From Vanilla planifolia (taxonomy: Eukaryota; Streptophyta; Magnoliopsida; Asparagales; Orchidaceae), in NCBI GenBank assembly GCA_023846275.1, contig CM043870.1, forward strand, positions 18,411,057-18,475,056: a stretch of 64,000 bases of DNA. Reading direction: 5' to 3'. The notes below the pieces were generated by a model. It was not told where the DNA came from. It saw nothing but the letters and a program-made list of their open reading frames with translations, and made no database searches. Position 1 is the first letter of the stretch. Every line of letters begins with the position of its first letter. A program made the translations under genes and the position numbers. Positions 26,960 through 39,100 of the stretch are shown here, in pieces.

Positions 26960-27990
26960 TTAAATATATTTTATGTGATGTTGTTCGTATGTTAATATGA
27001 AGTATCATCTTATTATGACCCTGGCTATATGACCATGATAACATTATTGCTAACAAGACCAACACCTACACATTTACACATCATGATAAAAAATTTAACA
27101 TATACCCATCAACACCTGAAGACCATGTCCAACCTAAATCAAAAACCACCCAACATCCCAAATACAAAAATCCTATTTATGTCCCATGGTAGAGTAGATA
27201 AAGAATTTATTGATAGAACTTTCATTTATGCCATAATAGTACCTTATACAGTAATATCTCTCATTGTGAAATCCAATTTATTTAGCTTTCCAAAAATTTT
27301 GACGAATGAACCGAAAGGTTTACCACCACTTCATAACATTCAATATGCTGTAGACCTCATACTAGGTACTAGTTTATTAAATTTGTCACATTACTAGATC
27401 AATCCTTCTAAACACCAAGAACTCAACTAATAAGTGCAAGACTAATTAGAAAAAGGATTCATTTGAGAAAGTCATAATCCATGTGTTGTTCCTACCCCTC
27501 AAGCCTAAAAAAGAATGGTTCATTGAGAATTTGTTTCAATAATAGGGAAATTAGCAAAATAATGAGAAGTATAGTTTCTTATCCCTTGCTTGGATGAACT
27601 TTTGCACCAAACTAAAGGAGCCACTATAGTATCCAAAATCAATTTAAAAAGAAGAAAGAATCAAGATAGAATCAAGTTAAGGGATGAGTGAAAATGATTT
27701 TTAAAATAATTGATATATTATACAAGTGGTTAGTCTTTCCCTTCACCATATTTAACTCAGCAAGCACATTTATAAGAATAATGACCCAAATATCCTAATT
27801 AAGAAAGTTTTGAAAGTTTACTTTAATGACATCCTAAACTTTAGTAATACAATTAAAGATAAATTAGGACACCTTAGAAAGATTTGTTCCATGCTCACAG
27901 AGAACACCCCTACCCAACATAAACAATGCACATTTTTCCCATCATCTTAACTTTTTGGGCTTCAAACCTTAAAAGATGATGTATCATCTT
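26960..27990 (+). pseudogene. Protease end and reverse transcriptase of gypsy copy 2
   Basis: Around 27020-27110 the frames read LYDHD and then NKTNTYTF, the end of gypsy protease. At 27310-27397 the reading is EPKGLPPLHNIQYAVDL followed by SLLNLSHY, the conserved entry to gypsy reverse transcriptase. This is followed by LEKGFI (27453) and, after frameshifts, PIPCLDEL-type and TIVSKINL-type blocks. The catalytic box at 27819-27830 reads YFND: the first aspartate of the Y-x-D-D motif is Asn by a G-to-A change (27825-27827). The living enzyme copies element RNA. This copy is inactive because of stops, frameshifts and the lost catalytic residue. Confidence 0.87.
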
Positions 27991-28235
27991 ACTATGACAA
28001 AATTAGGGCTATAAATTATTAACCAACATCTTAGGAAATCCATAACATTAGAGTTTTCATTGCCTAATAACTTTGTAAAGGAAATTCATTAATAATGCTA
28101 TTATCATCAATACCCTAATAATTGGTCATTTTAGTAAGAGAAATTATGAGTAGACCCTTACCATTAAGAAATAATTTTTGAATCTATGACCCAATAATTT
28201 ATGCTCCAACCTTCACACTATACATGACAAAGTCT

Positions 28236-28860
28236 CTATGTTTTAATTAGTTTGTCAAGGCCATAATCACTAATAAGGATGTTTGCTTCACTTGGTGTTT
28301 TTGGAAAACCATTTGGCATCTTTTGCAAATATGGTTAAAATTCTTATTTTCCTATCACCCCTAGCGTTTGATCAAATTTCATTCATAAATCATAGCTTAG
28401 GAAATCAATTATGGTGTTTGGTAACAGAAAACTTAAATAATTTTGGTCATCTTTTATTACAAGCCAAGAAAGCTTAAAATAGTTCCACGAATATGTCCAT
28501 ATGAATGAGCCCCTGTGAATCCAATAATGAATATGAACCTTTTAACCTATTCAACCTAATCTTATCACCCATTCAAGCACAAACATAAGCGTTTTCATAT
28601 AAGGTAGGTTCATGAGCATATTTAAGAAATAATAAATCTTAGTAATCATTAGTACAACAGATTGGCCAATGCACACCACAAGCTTAAATAATTCTTAGAA
28701 GGAGAATTCGTGATGATCAAAATCAAGTCTAAATGGTTTCCTCTATGAACTTGTAGAAGTTACATTCAGGAGTAGTTTATCCATTACAAATCTCAATGGT
28801 TGGTCCAAATGCATACATCATGGAGCTAAGTTCTTACTCACATATCATGGTAAGAAGTGT
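28236..28860 (+). pseudogene. Integrase remnant of gypsy copy 2
   Basis: The stretch at 28250-28345 reads VKAIITNKDVCFTWCFWKTI and continues WHLLQIWLKF, the central part of gypsy integrase (the region with D-x-R-F-T-S-x-F-W in the family). Farther on, the frame at 28283-28477 gives FINHSLGNQLWCLVTENL, matching the N-R-S/T-L-x-x-L-L-R-C-L-V pattern. The second catalytic Asp position (family S-D-R-D) reads NKD. A weak integrase-tail pattern, NAYIMEL, follows near 28808. The N-terminal zinc-binding part is absent. The living enzyme inserts element DNA into the genome. Confidence 0.85.
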
Positions 28861-29279
28861 AAGAAGATTGTAGTAGTAATAGATGTGAATGCTAAATAAA
28901 CCAAAAGTTAGAGTTATTAAAGATATCTTTTTCATTGGAAAGGCTAACAAGAAAATAAGGATACTTCAATCATAATGAAGGAGTCATAAAGGCTAAACCA
29001 TAACATATTAGACATTTTTTAGGACTAATCTAATGTAGGTAACTCATTAGAAATGAAACTCTTCTACTCCAAATGAATTAGATATGACTCCAGTTAAGTT
29101 GTTTATTGCTCAAGGACCAATTAGGCATGTGTTGACAATTCCAAACAACCAAGCTATCTTTTCCTCATGTGCTGAGTTAGAATGGAGCTTAAAATTCTAT
29201 TATGTGCTAAAACTTCACATCATGAACAAATAAAAGAATAAAACAATTGCTTATTGAGCCCATTTCTATTGATTGCATC

Positions 29280-30756
29280 ATTCCTTGTTGCCACTATCAC
29301 TCATTGTTGACTTGACCTAATTAGACTCAATGCTGACTTGGACTATACTCCATCAAAATAGATTAGTGACTGGTTCATTTAAACTTAATCCCATGCATGA
29401 GTTTTTATAACCCACAATTGCACCTAGATCCATTAGGTTCTAGCAACTTATTTGATTCACCCACCAGTAGTAAAGGTCATCAACCTTGTGAACAAACCTA
29501 GACATTTAACACCAAGCTTACCAAACCACCCATTCTATGTACATTGACAAAGATCTAACCTGTGGCACCATCAACATCACACTAGCCCAAAAAAATTAAT
29601 TAATGACATGACTATCTTGATATGACCTTGGACATTACTGATATCTTATCGATTCATTGAAACAATTTGCAACAGCAACCTTAAAAATAATTACCAAATC
29701 CATGACATATCAACCTTGATCAAAACTGCAAGGGCCATAGCTAACCTAGTTAGCTTGAAATAAAAATATATCTTTTTATAAAATTAATTAACTATAGCTT
29801 TTACCACATAACTTTTGGCCCAAAATGATTGCTCTTTAAAAAGAAGTTTTGAAATTGTTTTGACCACAACTTTGGCAAATAAGTTATTAGAAAATAGTAT
29901 TTTTAAAATGAAATGTTTGTTTCTTAGAAATCTATAAGGAAATTGATTTTGATCACCAATTTTGAATTTTCAATGTCTTTTTCTTATTTTCTTCCATTCT
30001 CCTTGATTTTTTGAACATTGGGAAGCCTATATTTTAAAATGGATGATGTTGTAAGAGAAAAATTTCCATTATATTGTTGTGTCTTGTTGAGTTCTAATTT
30101 CGATTGTAACAAAAGTTTAACATGATGACTTGTTAGAGCTCAAATTTTGTGAGTCGAGGAACAAGGTTTGAACGATGAGGCACCATGAGAATTTACCTTT
30201 CATTATATGTCATCACTTGCCTATCATAGCTACATAATGGTTTCTTTCACTATGTTGCTTCTTTCACTTTATTAATTTCCATTTACTTCATCATTTTTGT
30301 TCATTTTGTCATTCCTTTTCACTTAATTTCTTAATGTTTTCTCAAATTTCCAATCCTATTACCTATCATTGCATTCAGTGCTTCTCTCAATTTAGTTTTC
30401 ATAAGTGTTTAAACTAATTTTACATATAGTAGTTACTCAAGATTTTTTTAAGACTTAGTAAAGTTTTGTATTGCTTTCAATTAACACCCAAGTCACCTCT
30501 ACTTTGATCTTTCATTATCACAAAGGCTATTTTGTCAAACACCTTTCCAAGTACACCATCTCTATGTTATTAGTGAGGTAACTAACCTAGCATACAATGT
30601 GACACTTGTGTTGGTCTTGGTCCCCTTTTAGCTAAAATTGACTTGGATTTGTGCCTCATGTGTGTTACATATCTTGGTTCCTAATGTTTATCGTCTTATG
30701 TTTTATATTCTTATTGTATGCAAATTAATATCTAGGTGCTCATTAGAATTTCTAGC
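29280..30756 (+). repeat. 3' LTR of gypsy copy 2
   Basis: Partner of 23990-25475, of nearly equal length. The right end is set where the alignment stops (gaatttctagca against ataatttgtgcca). No clean target site duplication was found. Confidence 0.73.
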
Positions 30757-32346
30757 AGTCGTTTGGCATCAATTCACATTTCATATTTGGAATAGAGGAT
30801 GACTAAATCCTTGTTGTACATAGATTTGAGCTAAAAAGCCTTGTAGAGAATTCTATATCTCATCCAAAAAGCTTTTGGGTGACAATATTTTTTAGAATCC
30901 CTTCATTCAATGCTCTTGAGAGGAAATCTCTTTGGCAAAACAAGCATCACAATTGGATTTTTCATTTAGGTGTGAATTCACTTAGATACTTAAAACTAGG
31001 AAGATAAAAGACATTAATAAAAGCTCAAAATATAAACCTTCCCTTTAGTTCCATGATATTCGAAAGTGAATCAAGTAAGCCATATCTTCAACTATGATCA
31101 CCTTTAGGCACATTATCTTTAGAAGATTTGGTGAGCCAACCATATAAGGAATAATTGGTTGTTTCCTTTGGTGTTGTGAAAGCTAAGCCTTGAAGAAGTA
31201 GGGAAAAGAAATAAAACAATGGTCTTGGAGAGGTGATGATGGATAAATTATATTTTCAAGAGAAGAACGAGGCACATTAGTTGGTGAACTCCACTAGATG
31301 GATCAAGGTAGGATGAACCTCAAGGCTATGCAATTAAACTAGAAATCTATGTGGGTTTAAACGAGATATTTTGGTATATATGCATGATTCTATTTTTAGG
31401 ATTTTATTAAGAGGGCTATTGTAACTATATTTCAAAACAATTCCTAGATCAAATGAGGGTGTACATAAACTTGTGATTTCATAATTGAATCTACAACAAA
31501 GTAATCTCTTTTGTTTTATTAAGATGACTACTGAATTCGAATTTCACTTGGAAAATGATTAATTATTCTTAAGAACTAGTATTCACCATTATTAATACTC
31601 TAACATGATATAATAATTACTCGCATAATAATACTAAAATAGTTCTTAAATCTCCATTATGTCATATGCACTACAAATTTTACAACTTTCTTCCATGTTA
31701 ACCAAACCATAATTATTAAATGTTGTAGCAAACAAAATCATTTTACCTAGTGTATGACTTAAGGTTTAATGGGAAGGCTTGTTGGAGGGCTGTGGAACCA
31801 TTTTCTACTGAGCTAGAGTTTAAACCAATTGACCCATAATTTTTTATTTTCTTGAAGTAGACTTGAAGATGATCTATGACTAAGGAATCCATATACTGGT
31901 AAGATGATTTAGTATTTCTAGTATAATTTTGATATAATAAAAGGCTATAGTGAAACAAAATCTTATGCAAGATGGATGATAAGACCATTAAGCATGATCT
32001 TGATAGCTTTTTCAATATTAATATTCTTAAAACATCATTGTGGATAAACTGTGTGTGCAACTTTAAACAAGGAAAAAGTTAATCGTGTTCTTCCAAGAAG
32101 TGAATTTTTTAACTCTGAATGCTATCCTTAATCAACATTTCTTGAAGTGTATATTCAGGTCAAAAAAAGGAGATAAAAAAAGGATCACTCCATGGCTAAA
32201 AATTCCTATTTAAGGGATGAAACATTTGGCATGAAAGAGATAACATTTAGGTTCATGAATATGCTAGAGGAAATTAAGAAGAATAATATAAAAATAAGGT
32301 TAATCTAAGCCTTAGATGCTTAATTCCATAAATTCTAAGATGCAAG
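30757..32346. other. Anonymous sequence, possibly an LTR upstream of a primer site
   Basis: No coding remnant is recognised. Because a tRNA-Met-type primer binding site begins at 32347, the sequence just upstream, ending ...gatgca at 32344, could be the end of an LTR. No second copy was seen in the window. The 105-codon minus-strand open frame at 31743-32060 has no known pattern. Confidence 0.45.
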
Positions 32347-32359
32347 TGGTATCAAAGCC
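32347..32359 (+). other. Likely primer binding site (tRNA-Met type)
   Basis: The sequence tggtatcaaagcc differs by one base from the TGGTATCAGAGCC complement of the plant initiator tRNA-Met 3' end used by many plant LTR retrotransposons. It follows a candidate LTR end (CA at 32343-32344) by two bases, the usual spacing. The change is G to A. Confidence 0.55.
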
Positions 32360-34930
32360 AATGTCATAGGTTTCCCTCGTGTGCCAATATCGAAAGTTAT
32401 TGGAGTGAAAAAGTCATTCCTATATGGATCCACCAATGTAACTAGTGTGAAATATAACATTCATATGTACCTATGACTAGCTTTCTTTTGTCTACTTAAT
32501 CATTGTGGGCATGGATGTCTGTATGTATTCTTTTATGTTAGGTTCCTTATTTTTACGATTTTGGGCCATGATGAATGCACTATAAGGATAGGCTATGTGC
32601 TCCTCCTCTTAGCATTTGTTTTTGAAAAAAAAATGTTGCTAAAGCATATACTGATGTCATGTCATGGATGATCATACAAATAATCATGCAATAAAAGCAA
32701 AAGAAAACATTTAAGAAGGGACATCCTCTAGTCTCACAAAAAAAACATTATTTAACATAAAGTTTGCCACCTAATCCATAGTAGTGCTCCCTTTATGGTA
32801 AAATTGGGTAAACGTGAATTGAGTAAAAAGTCATAAAAAATAGATTCCTGTTAAAATTTTTCCATTTTGGGTTACTTTTAGTAATACTAGTGAGCTATTG
32901 TGGCAATGTAGATAACCTCATTGTTGACCTTCTTCAAGCCAAGATGGTGAAACAAATATTGTGAAACCACTTGTTTCCTATGTAGGCTGTGGTTGCTCTA
33001 AAAGTTCATTATAGGAAACTTCCTACATTACAAAACATCTAGGGGATGATTTTGATCATGGAAGTAGATGAGAGTGTCAACTTCATGTGTAGTTTGTTAT
33101 TCCTATCTTATTATATATGGTAAAGTGTAGCAGCAACATTATTGACTAATTCTTCTATTTCTATTTCCTTATTATTGATCTTCATCTAGTCCAATAAATC
33201 CTAAAGCAATGAAATTGCATCCAATAGTTAAGTATTTGGGTAATTTGGCAGTCAGTAAAGAAAAAAATGAAAATAGATTTTTAATATTTATAGCACCATA
33301 AACTATGATTAATGGTTTCATCATAAGGGTAGTGACATGGTAACATGTGAATTGTTTATTCACTTAAATGTCACAAACATTTATTGGGAATAATAGATAA
33401 TGAAATTCATTTGATCAACATCCTTATCTTGCATTCAATCATAACTTCTATGTTTCATTTATTAAGAAATCTTGATTCTAATTTAGATACAAAAATCGTT
33501 AATGTACATATGAGACAATTGATTTTTTTTATCCATGTAATGCCATACTTTTGAGTGTCATCTAATCTCATTGACTCTATTAGTTTTGCAAATCTTTTCT
33601 TTTCCAAAGGTATTAAAAGAAAACAACAAAAATTATGCTAATTCCATTATCCATTTCTACTTGAGATTCTACCTCTACTTTCTCACGTTGAACACACATA
33701 TTAAAAACACTTCGAATTCAAGCAATGCATGTTAAACAATTTAGATTATCTAATTCTTTTTGTATACATGACTATAAATACTAATTTGCCTTCCAATTGT
33801 CAACCTTAAAATTGTGACTGACTTGTTAGCGGTTATTCTCCTTTCTTTTTTATATATTCCTCTCTAACAAATGTATTCTCACCTCAAATAGATTGACAAA
33901 CTATGCAAACAAAAGCTTATTTCTTTTACAAAACAAATGCATGAATGAAACTAGTCCAACTAACTATAAAATAGTACATGTTGTTTTTGTGTGTGACTTG
34001 AATTCAATCCATAGCTACTTGATCATAGACCAAAAAATCTATTAACAAACTAATGAATATGCAAGAGTTAAACAAAAAAAACTACTGAGGAGCTTGCATG
34101 TTAAGTCATGATTACCCAAAATGGTGCACAAAATTATCCAATCAAATCTAATAAAGCAACAAAAGTATAATAGTTTCTTTAACTTATTTTTTATTTAGGA
34201 TGGTAATTCTCTTTTGCAAGTTCTAAATGGTGCCTTTTGATAAGTTTTTTAATGATGTTTTTTACCATCAACTATTTGATATTATTTTAGATGTTTAGAA
34301 ACATCATAAAATCAATACTAACCTTGATGAAGATTCACATAGAGCGTAACACCACATGTTAGATAGGGTTTCTCTTAGAGGTTCAAATTGAAGTCAGAGA
34401 ACTTATATTGCAATTATAATTGAATTGAACTATTGAATTTCATTTAGTTTTATTTAGCTTGCTAAATTTTTTTATTTTAATATTAGTTTTACTGGTTCAC
34501 ATAAGTTCCCCATGGTAGTTTCACCCTTATCAACATATTGTATGATTTTTTAATGTTTTCAATAAGAATAGTATTTTAGGTAGTTTTTGGTTTGATTTTA
34601 GGTTTAGTATTGCAATCTATTTTAAGCTCTATTATGGAATACAAAGAAAGATTATTTTATATTAGCATTTAACTTTTAGAAACAATGTTTTCTTTTTCTA
34701 CATGAGTGTACAATTTTAAGTTGTAGTCTAGCTATTTTACTTGATGATTTGATATCTAATTTATGTTTTGAATTTATCACCATTTTTTTACTTTCATCAC
34801 CACCAAAAAATCTTTAGCCATACTATCAAAATTCCTCCTAGCCATCCTAAATTAACAATATTTGGCCATTAAAGCCATTTGCCTTGTCGTTAGCCCTTTA
34901 TGTCCTAAGCATTAAAAATTATTAGACATT
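32360..34930. other. Anonymous sequence, possibly decayed LTR-element interior
   Basis: If the primer site at 32347 is real, gag and pol of another element should follow, but I recognise no domain. The open frame at 33172-33363 (minus) shows no family pattern. Confidence 0.45.
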
Positions 34931-34965
34931 ATATTGCTCTCAAGTGAGCCACCCCAAAAAAAGGC

Positions 34966-35232
34966 TCAAGTTATGCTATCAAGTTCAATGAAAATCCCCA
35001 TTACGACCATAGTGTTACCAAGAGTGTATAGGTGGTTGGCCTTAAATACTATATTAATCCTAACAATTCTTCCAATAAGAAACAATGGATTCAATAACTC
35101 AAACCACATTTTGTTCATCATTTTTTGTATAACATGCTTTAAATCTTTAGGTTTAGGATTTATAGTTAGATGTTGTTTCCCATGACACATCATTAATTGG
35201 CTTTTTCTCAAATTTAAATACCCAAAAATCAT
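34966..35232 (-). pseudogene. LINE reverse transcriptase fragment
   Basis: An 88-codon minus-strand frame resembles the segment of plant L1-type reverse transcriptase after the catalytic box. It reads FGYLNLRKSQ (compare the family Y-L-G-L-P-x-G), then HVIQKMMNKMW and LIGRIVRINIVF, then HLYTL. The family pattern here is a lysine-rich helix, a W-x(3-5)-L-S-x-x-G-R-x-x-L-I-K stretch and Y-x-L/M. No other LINE domain is found next to it. It lies just left of the rDNA block. Confidence 0.5.
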
Positions 35233-35746
35233 TTTCGTTTATAACTTTATTATTCCTTTATTAAAACTTAAATTATAATTTACATAATTCATTTTTTTAC
35301 TCATCTAATAAATTTATTATATATTTTCTTATAGTCTATTATATATTTTTGTCTAACTATTTAGTATGATGTGAAAGGGAAGTTGTTCATGTTGTCAACA
35401 AAAATTGTAAGTAATCTATTACAACCAAGGAAGTGGGAAAGCTTCATGTTAGTAATTGCAATCTAGTTTTTGTATATGTTTAATGTGCATAATCATATTG
35501 TTGAAAAGGTATGTTTGCACCATTGTGAAAGATGCCAATCATATTAGTCTAATTTAAATACAAATTGAGTCCATTTAGTATATGAGCTGAGATGCATTGT
35601 CTACACTCACAATTGAATATTGCATTTACTTATTCTTCTTAATAAATAAATTTTCACAATACAATTGCATAACAAGATGAACAATATTAGTGACAACCAG
35701 GCACAAATAGATGATTGATACTATAGTAGACATAGATTGTGATGGT
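35233..35746 (+). other. Left flank of the 5.8S remnant, possibly ITS1
   Basis: In an intact array ITS1 would precede 5.8S. A short caaccaaggaa near 35421 resembles the conserved plant ITS1 motif that ends CAAGGAA, but it lies about 320 bp before 5.8S, farther than usual in flowering plants. No 18S 3' end is visible to the left, so either ITS1 is truncated here or it is too decayed to recognise. Confidence 0.3.
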
Positions 35747-35908
35747 CTAGACTATAAAGAAAAAATTCTTCGCTTTCATATTGCTAAAGAACGTAAAGAA
35801 ATGTGATACATCTTGTGAATTGTAGAATCTAGTGAACCATCAATTTTTTGGTGTAATTTGCACCCATGAATGTAAGTTAATGGCTTCTCTGCATGGTTGT
35901 AATGTGAC
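35747..35908 (+). pseudogene. Degenerate 5.8S rRNA gene
   Basis: About 162 bp, the normal length for plant 5.8S. Recognisable blocks are gaacgtaaagaaatgtgata (35789), tgaattgtagaatct (35817) and gtgaaccatcaa, followed by a decayed second half ending in the ctgcatggttgtaatgtgac block. Relative to the conserved plant sequence most changes are C-to-T or G-to-A, and every CpG in these blocks except one is lost. The GAATTGCAGAATCC-type core is characteristic of green plants. The gene is followed by ITS2 and 28S in the normal rDNA order. Confidence 0.9.
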
Positions 35909-36148
35909 ATATCACTCCTTGTAGAGGCCTAGGTTCATTGGTTTTGTTCCTGACCCATGCTTAGAGCCAATTGATGGCACCCCATGCTATGGCATGACAT
36001 GTCCAAGTGTTGTACAATGGTCAGTTGTCAACATAGTAAGTGGTGGACACCTTCTAGTGTTGAGTCATTGGCCATTATGAATTGATGTTGTAGCATCACA
36101 AGTAAATGCCCCTCAGAAATTAAACTCCACGCTCTATGGAGTGGAATT
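35909..36148 (+). other. ITS2 remnant
   Basis: About 240 bp separate the end of 5.8S from the start of 28S, a normal length for plant ITS2. The sequence is too diverged to recognise on its own. The assignment rests on its position. Confidence 0.72.
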
Positions 36149-39100
36149 TTGACCCCATGTTAGTGAGGCTACCCATATAGTTAAGCACACGAATAGGTGC
36201 AGGAGAAGGAACTTATGAGGATTCTCTTCATAATATCAAGCAAAAAAGGACTAGCTTAATATGCAAATCAGATAGCTTAAAGCCCAAATTGTAATCTAAA
36301 GAGGGGTACTCAGTCACGAATCATTATCAAGTCCTTTAGAAGAAAGTTCTTCGGAGGGTGACGCAGAAGCAGATGGCAGTGGATGGTGTATATTGGCTAG
36401 GTGTATAACATTGTTCGATTGTTTATTGCATAGCTCAAGGAGTTGATTGTCTTAGGCCATTGAGGTGATGGGAGCCCAAAAGAATGTTTCCCATGGAGAA
36501 ATTATCAATGTGGCCAGTCACAATGTTTTCTCTATTTTGGCTCACATTGGTGGCATCATGTGAATTGGTGATCATCAATCAGCTCCCCATCTAGTCTAAC
36601 TTGAAACATGGACAAAGAAGTCTGACATGCTTGCTACTCTTATGGTGAGTAGGCCCAAAAGATGCAAGGAAGCTAATTTGTGAGATCCTTATTCAAAAGA
36701 TGATCTAATGACTAAACCAATTCTTCTATAAAAGGCTTGAGTGAGAACATGCATATAAAAACTAAAAAGATTATTAACTATGCCTGAATAGGGTAAAGCC
36801 TAAGTAAACTCTAGTAGAGGCCCATAATGATGCTAATGTTTAAATCTATCATCTAACGTGGGTGCATGGGTGAAAGACTAATTGAACCATCTAGTAGCTA
36901 GTTCCCTTCAAAGTTTCCCTCAAGGTAGCTAGAGCCATAGTCGGTGTATTATTAGGTAATGGAAATGACTAGAGGCATTGGTGGCAGACTACCCTTGACT
37001 AATTCTCATACTTTAAATTAGCAAAAATGCTCAAATTCTTTGATTAGTTTAGTTAAAGAATCCAAGCTCCAAGTGGGCCATTCTTTGCAAACATAACTGG
37101 CAATGTGGGATGAACTAAAAGTTGGGTTATAATTTCTAATTATGCACTATCTTGGGGTTTACAAAGGCTGTTGGTTAATTAAGATAGTGAGACAGTGGTT
37201 GTTGGAAGTTGAAATCAACTAATGAGTTCATAAGAACTCACTTATTGAATCAATTATTCCCAAAAATTTATTGCACTTAAGCATGTGACCCACCTTGCCA
37301 TCAGTGTTATGCAGCATCTCGATGAATGGGAAGATGCAATATTCACTCCAAATTGTAGAACATGGGCCCACTTGGAGTGTTTCTAAGTGAAAATCTCGAT
37401 TATAGTAGAAAATATTAAAATGAGAACTTTGATGACTGATGGGGAAAAGGTTCCTTATGAATGACACTTGGGAATGCCATTTGGCATGATCCTCTAAAGG
37501 AAGTGGAGTTAAAATTTTAGAGCTATGATGTGATGATTGAGAGGGAAAGCAAGTGGTTTAAATATATAGGTACGAGCCTTGGGAATAGCAAATTTTTAAT
37601 TAAAGCCTGTTGTTCCTAGAAATAACTTAATTGGTGGTAGCACCAAGTAATTGGAAGAGCACCACATGTTGAGCAATCTCTGATGTGCTTCAAATGACCC
37701 TTGAAAATCTAAATTATTGAGTTCTTTTAAAGGCTCATAGTACTCATAACTACACCATTTCTCCATGGTGACTAGCCTTCGATCAGTCATGAAATGTAAG
37801 CAAGAGAAGTTTATAAAAGGGATTCATAATTTGGCAAAATGATTAGCTCTAACAAATGTACACGACTGTCATACTCCGAAACTCATCTGGTATCAGTGTA
37901 CTACTCAAGCTGCTTGGGCACTAAAAGTAGGTCAACTTGTGTTAACTAGCAAACAACTTAGGAGTGGCCCCTACTTGGCCCTTCCTTTAGCATTGAACAA
38001 TCAAATCAGAATTGGCTCAAACATAGGGAATCTAACTATTTAATTACAACAAAGAAATGTGATGGTCTTCAAGGATGCTCATGTAATGTGAATTCTTCCC
38101 AATGCTCTAAATGTAAAACTAAAGAAATTCAACCATACATGGGTAAATGATGAGAGTCACTATGACTCTATTAAGGTAGCTAAATGTCTCATCATCTAAT
38201 TTGTGATACACATGAATTGAATAATGAGATTTTGACTATCTATTTCTGTTACCCAACAAAGCCACTGGCAAGGGAATGAGTTTGGTAAAATAAGTAGACA
38301 TCACTCATGAAGAAATCATAATCATGGCCTATCATAATTGTTATCCTATTGAGGTTTTGGTTGAGGCACCGCATGCATTTGCGATGGTCAGTGGGCTCGT
38401 CATCTGCTTGTGAGTCAAAAGGTGAGCAAGCCTATAAGGCATAAGAATGTTGATTTATGGGATCTTAATTCAAGGAGTGAGCCACTAACTAACTCACTCC
38501 TATTATCAGATTAAGAATAGGCTTATCAGAACTTGAAAGTTGGTGAACTAAGCCTAAGTAGGGTAAAACCTATGGAAATCCTTGTGGAGGCCCATAGAGA
38601 TACTAATGTGTAAATCATTCATCTGACTTCGGTGTACAAGTGAAAGATTAATTGAAATACCTAGTAGTTGGCTCCCTTCATAGTTTCCCTCAAGATAGCT
38701 GGGGCCACTGTTTGAGCTTTTATTATGCAAAGCCAATGAATAGAGGCATCGAGCGCTCAATGCTCTTGAACTATTCTCATGCTTTAAATTGAGAGGAAGG
38801 CCAAATTTCAATGATGATTCAAGCCAATAAATTGATGCTCCATTTGGACCACTTTTGGTAAGCATAATTATTGAATTGGTATAAACTAAATAGGTGGGTC
38901 TCGATATCCAATTTTCAACTAACTTTGAGCCTTCAAAAAGTGTTGTTGATTAAGAAAATAGGATGGTGGTCATGGAAGTTAAAATCGATTAAAATGTGTG
39001 TAACAGCACACATATTGAATTAATTATTCCCAAAAATGGATTGTAGTTAAGCTAAGACCCATAAATGGCCATCGGTGCAAAGCTATGCCCTGACGAGTAG

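Larger units (their letters stand above)
23990..30756 (+). mobile_element. Degenerate Ty3/gypsy LTR retrotransposon (copy 2)
   Basis: Two direct repeats of about 1.48 kb each enclose protease, reverse transcriptase and integrase remnants in gypsy order on the plus strand. The element spans about 6.8 kb, near full size, but RNase H and the N-terminal part of integrase are missing between about 27990 and 28236. It is clearly older than any active element, since the LTRs are heavily diverged and the frames hold many stops. Its protease and reverse transcriptase wording is close to that of gypsy copy 1 where both survive. The outer LTR limits are estimates. Confidence 0.82.

Noticed and set aside
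27029..27397. 122-codon open frame as an intact protein
   Set aside because: It is a readable piece of gypsy protease and reverse transcriptase entry. The downstream frame is broken and the catalytic Asp is lost.
31743..32060. 105-codon open frame as a gene
   Set aside because: No recognisable domain, and lengths of this order occur by chance in this window. No supporting signal such as splice sites or codon bias was seen.
35421..35432. ITS1 conserved motif (CAAGGAA)
   Set aside because: The match is short and its distance to 5.8S is unusual, so it was left as a weak possibility only.
38554..38865. 103-codon minus-strand open frame as a gene
   Set aside because: It lies antisense within the duplicated 28S fragment, so it is a by-product of rRNA sequence.
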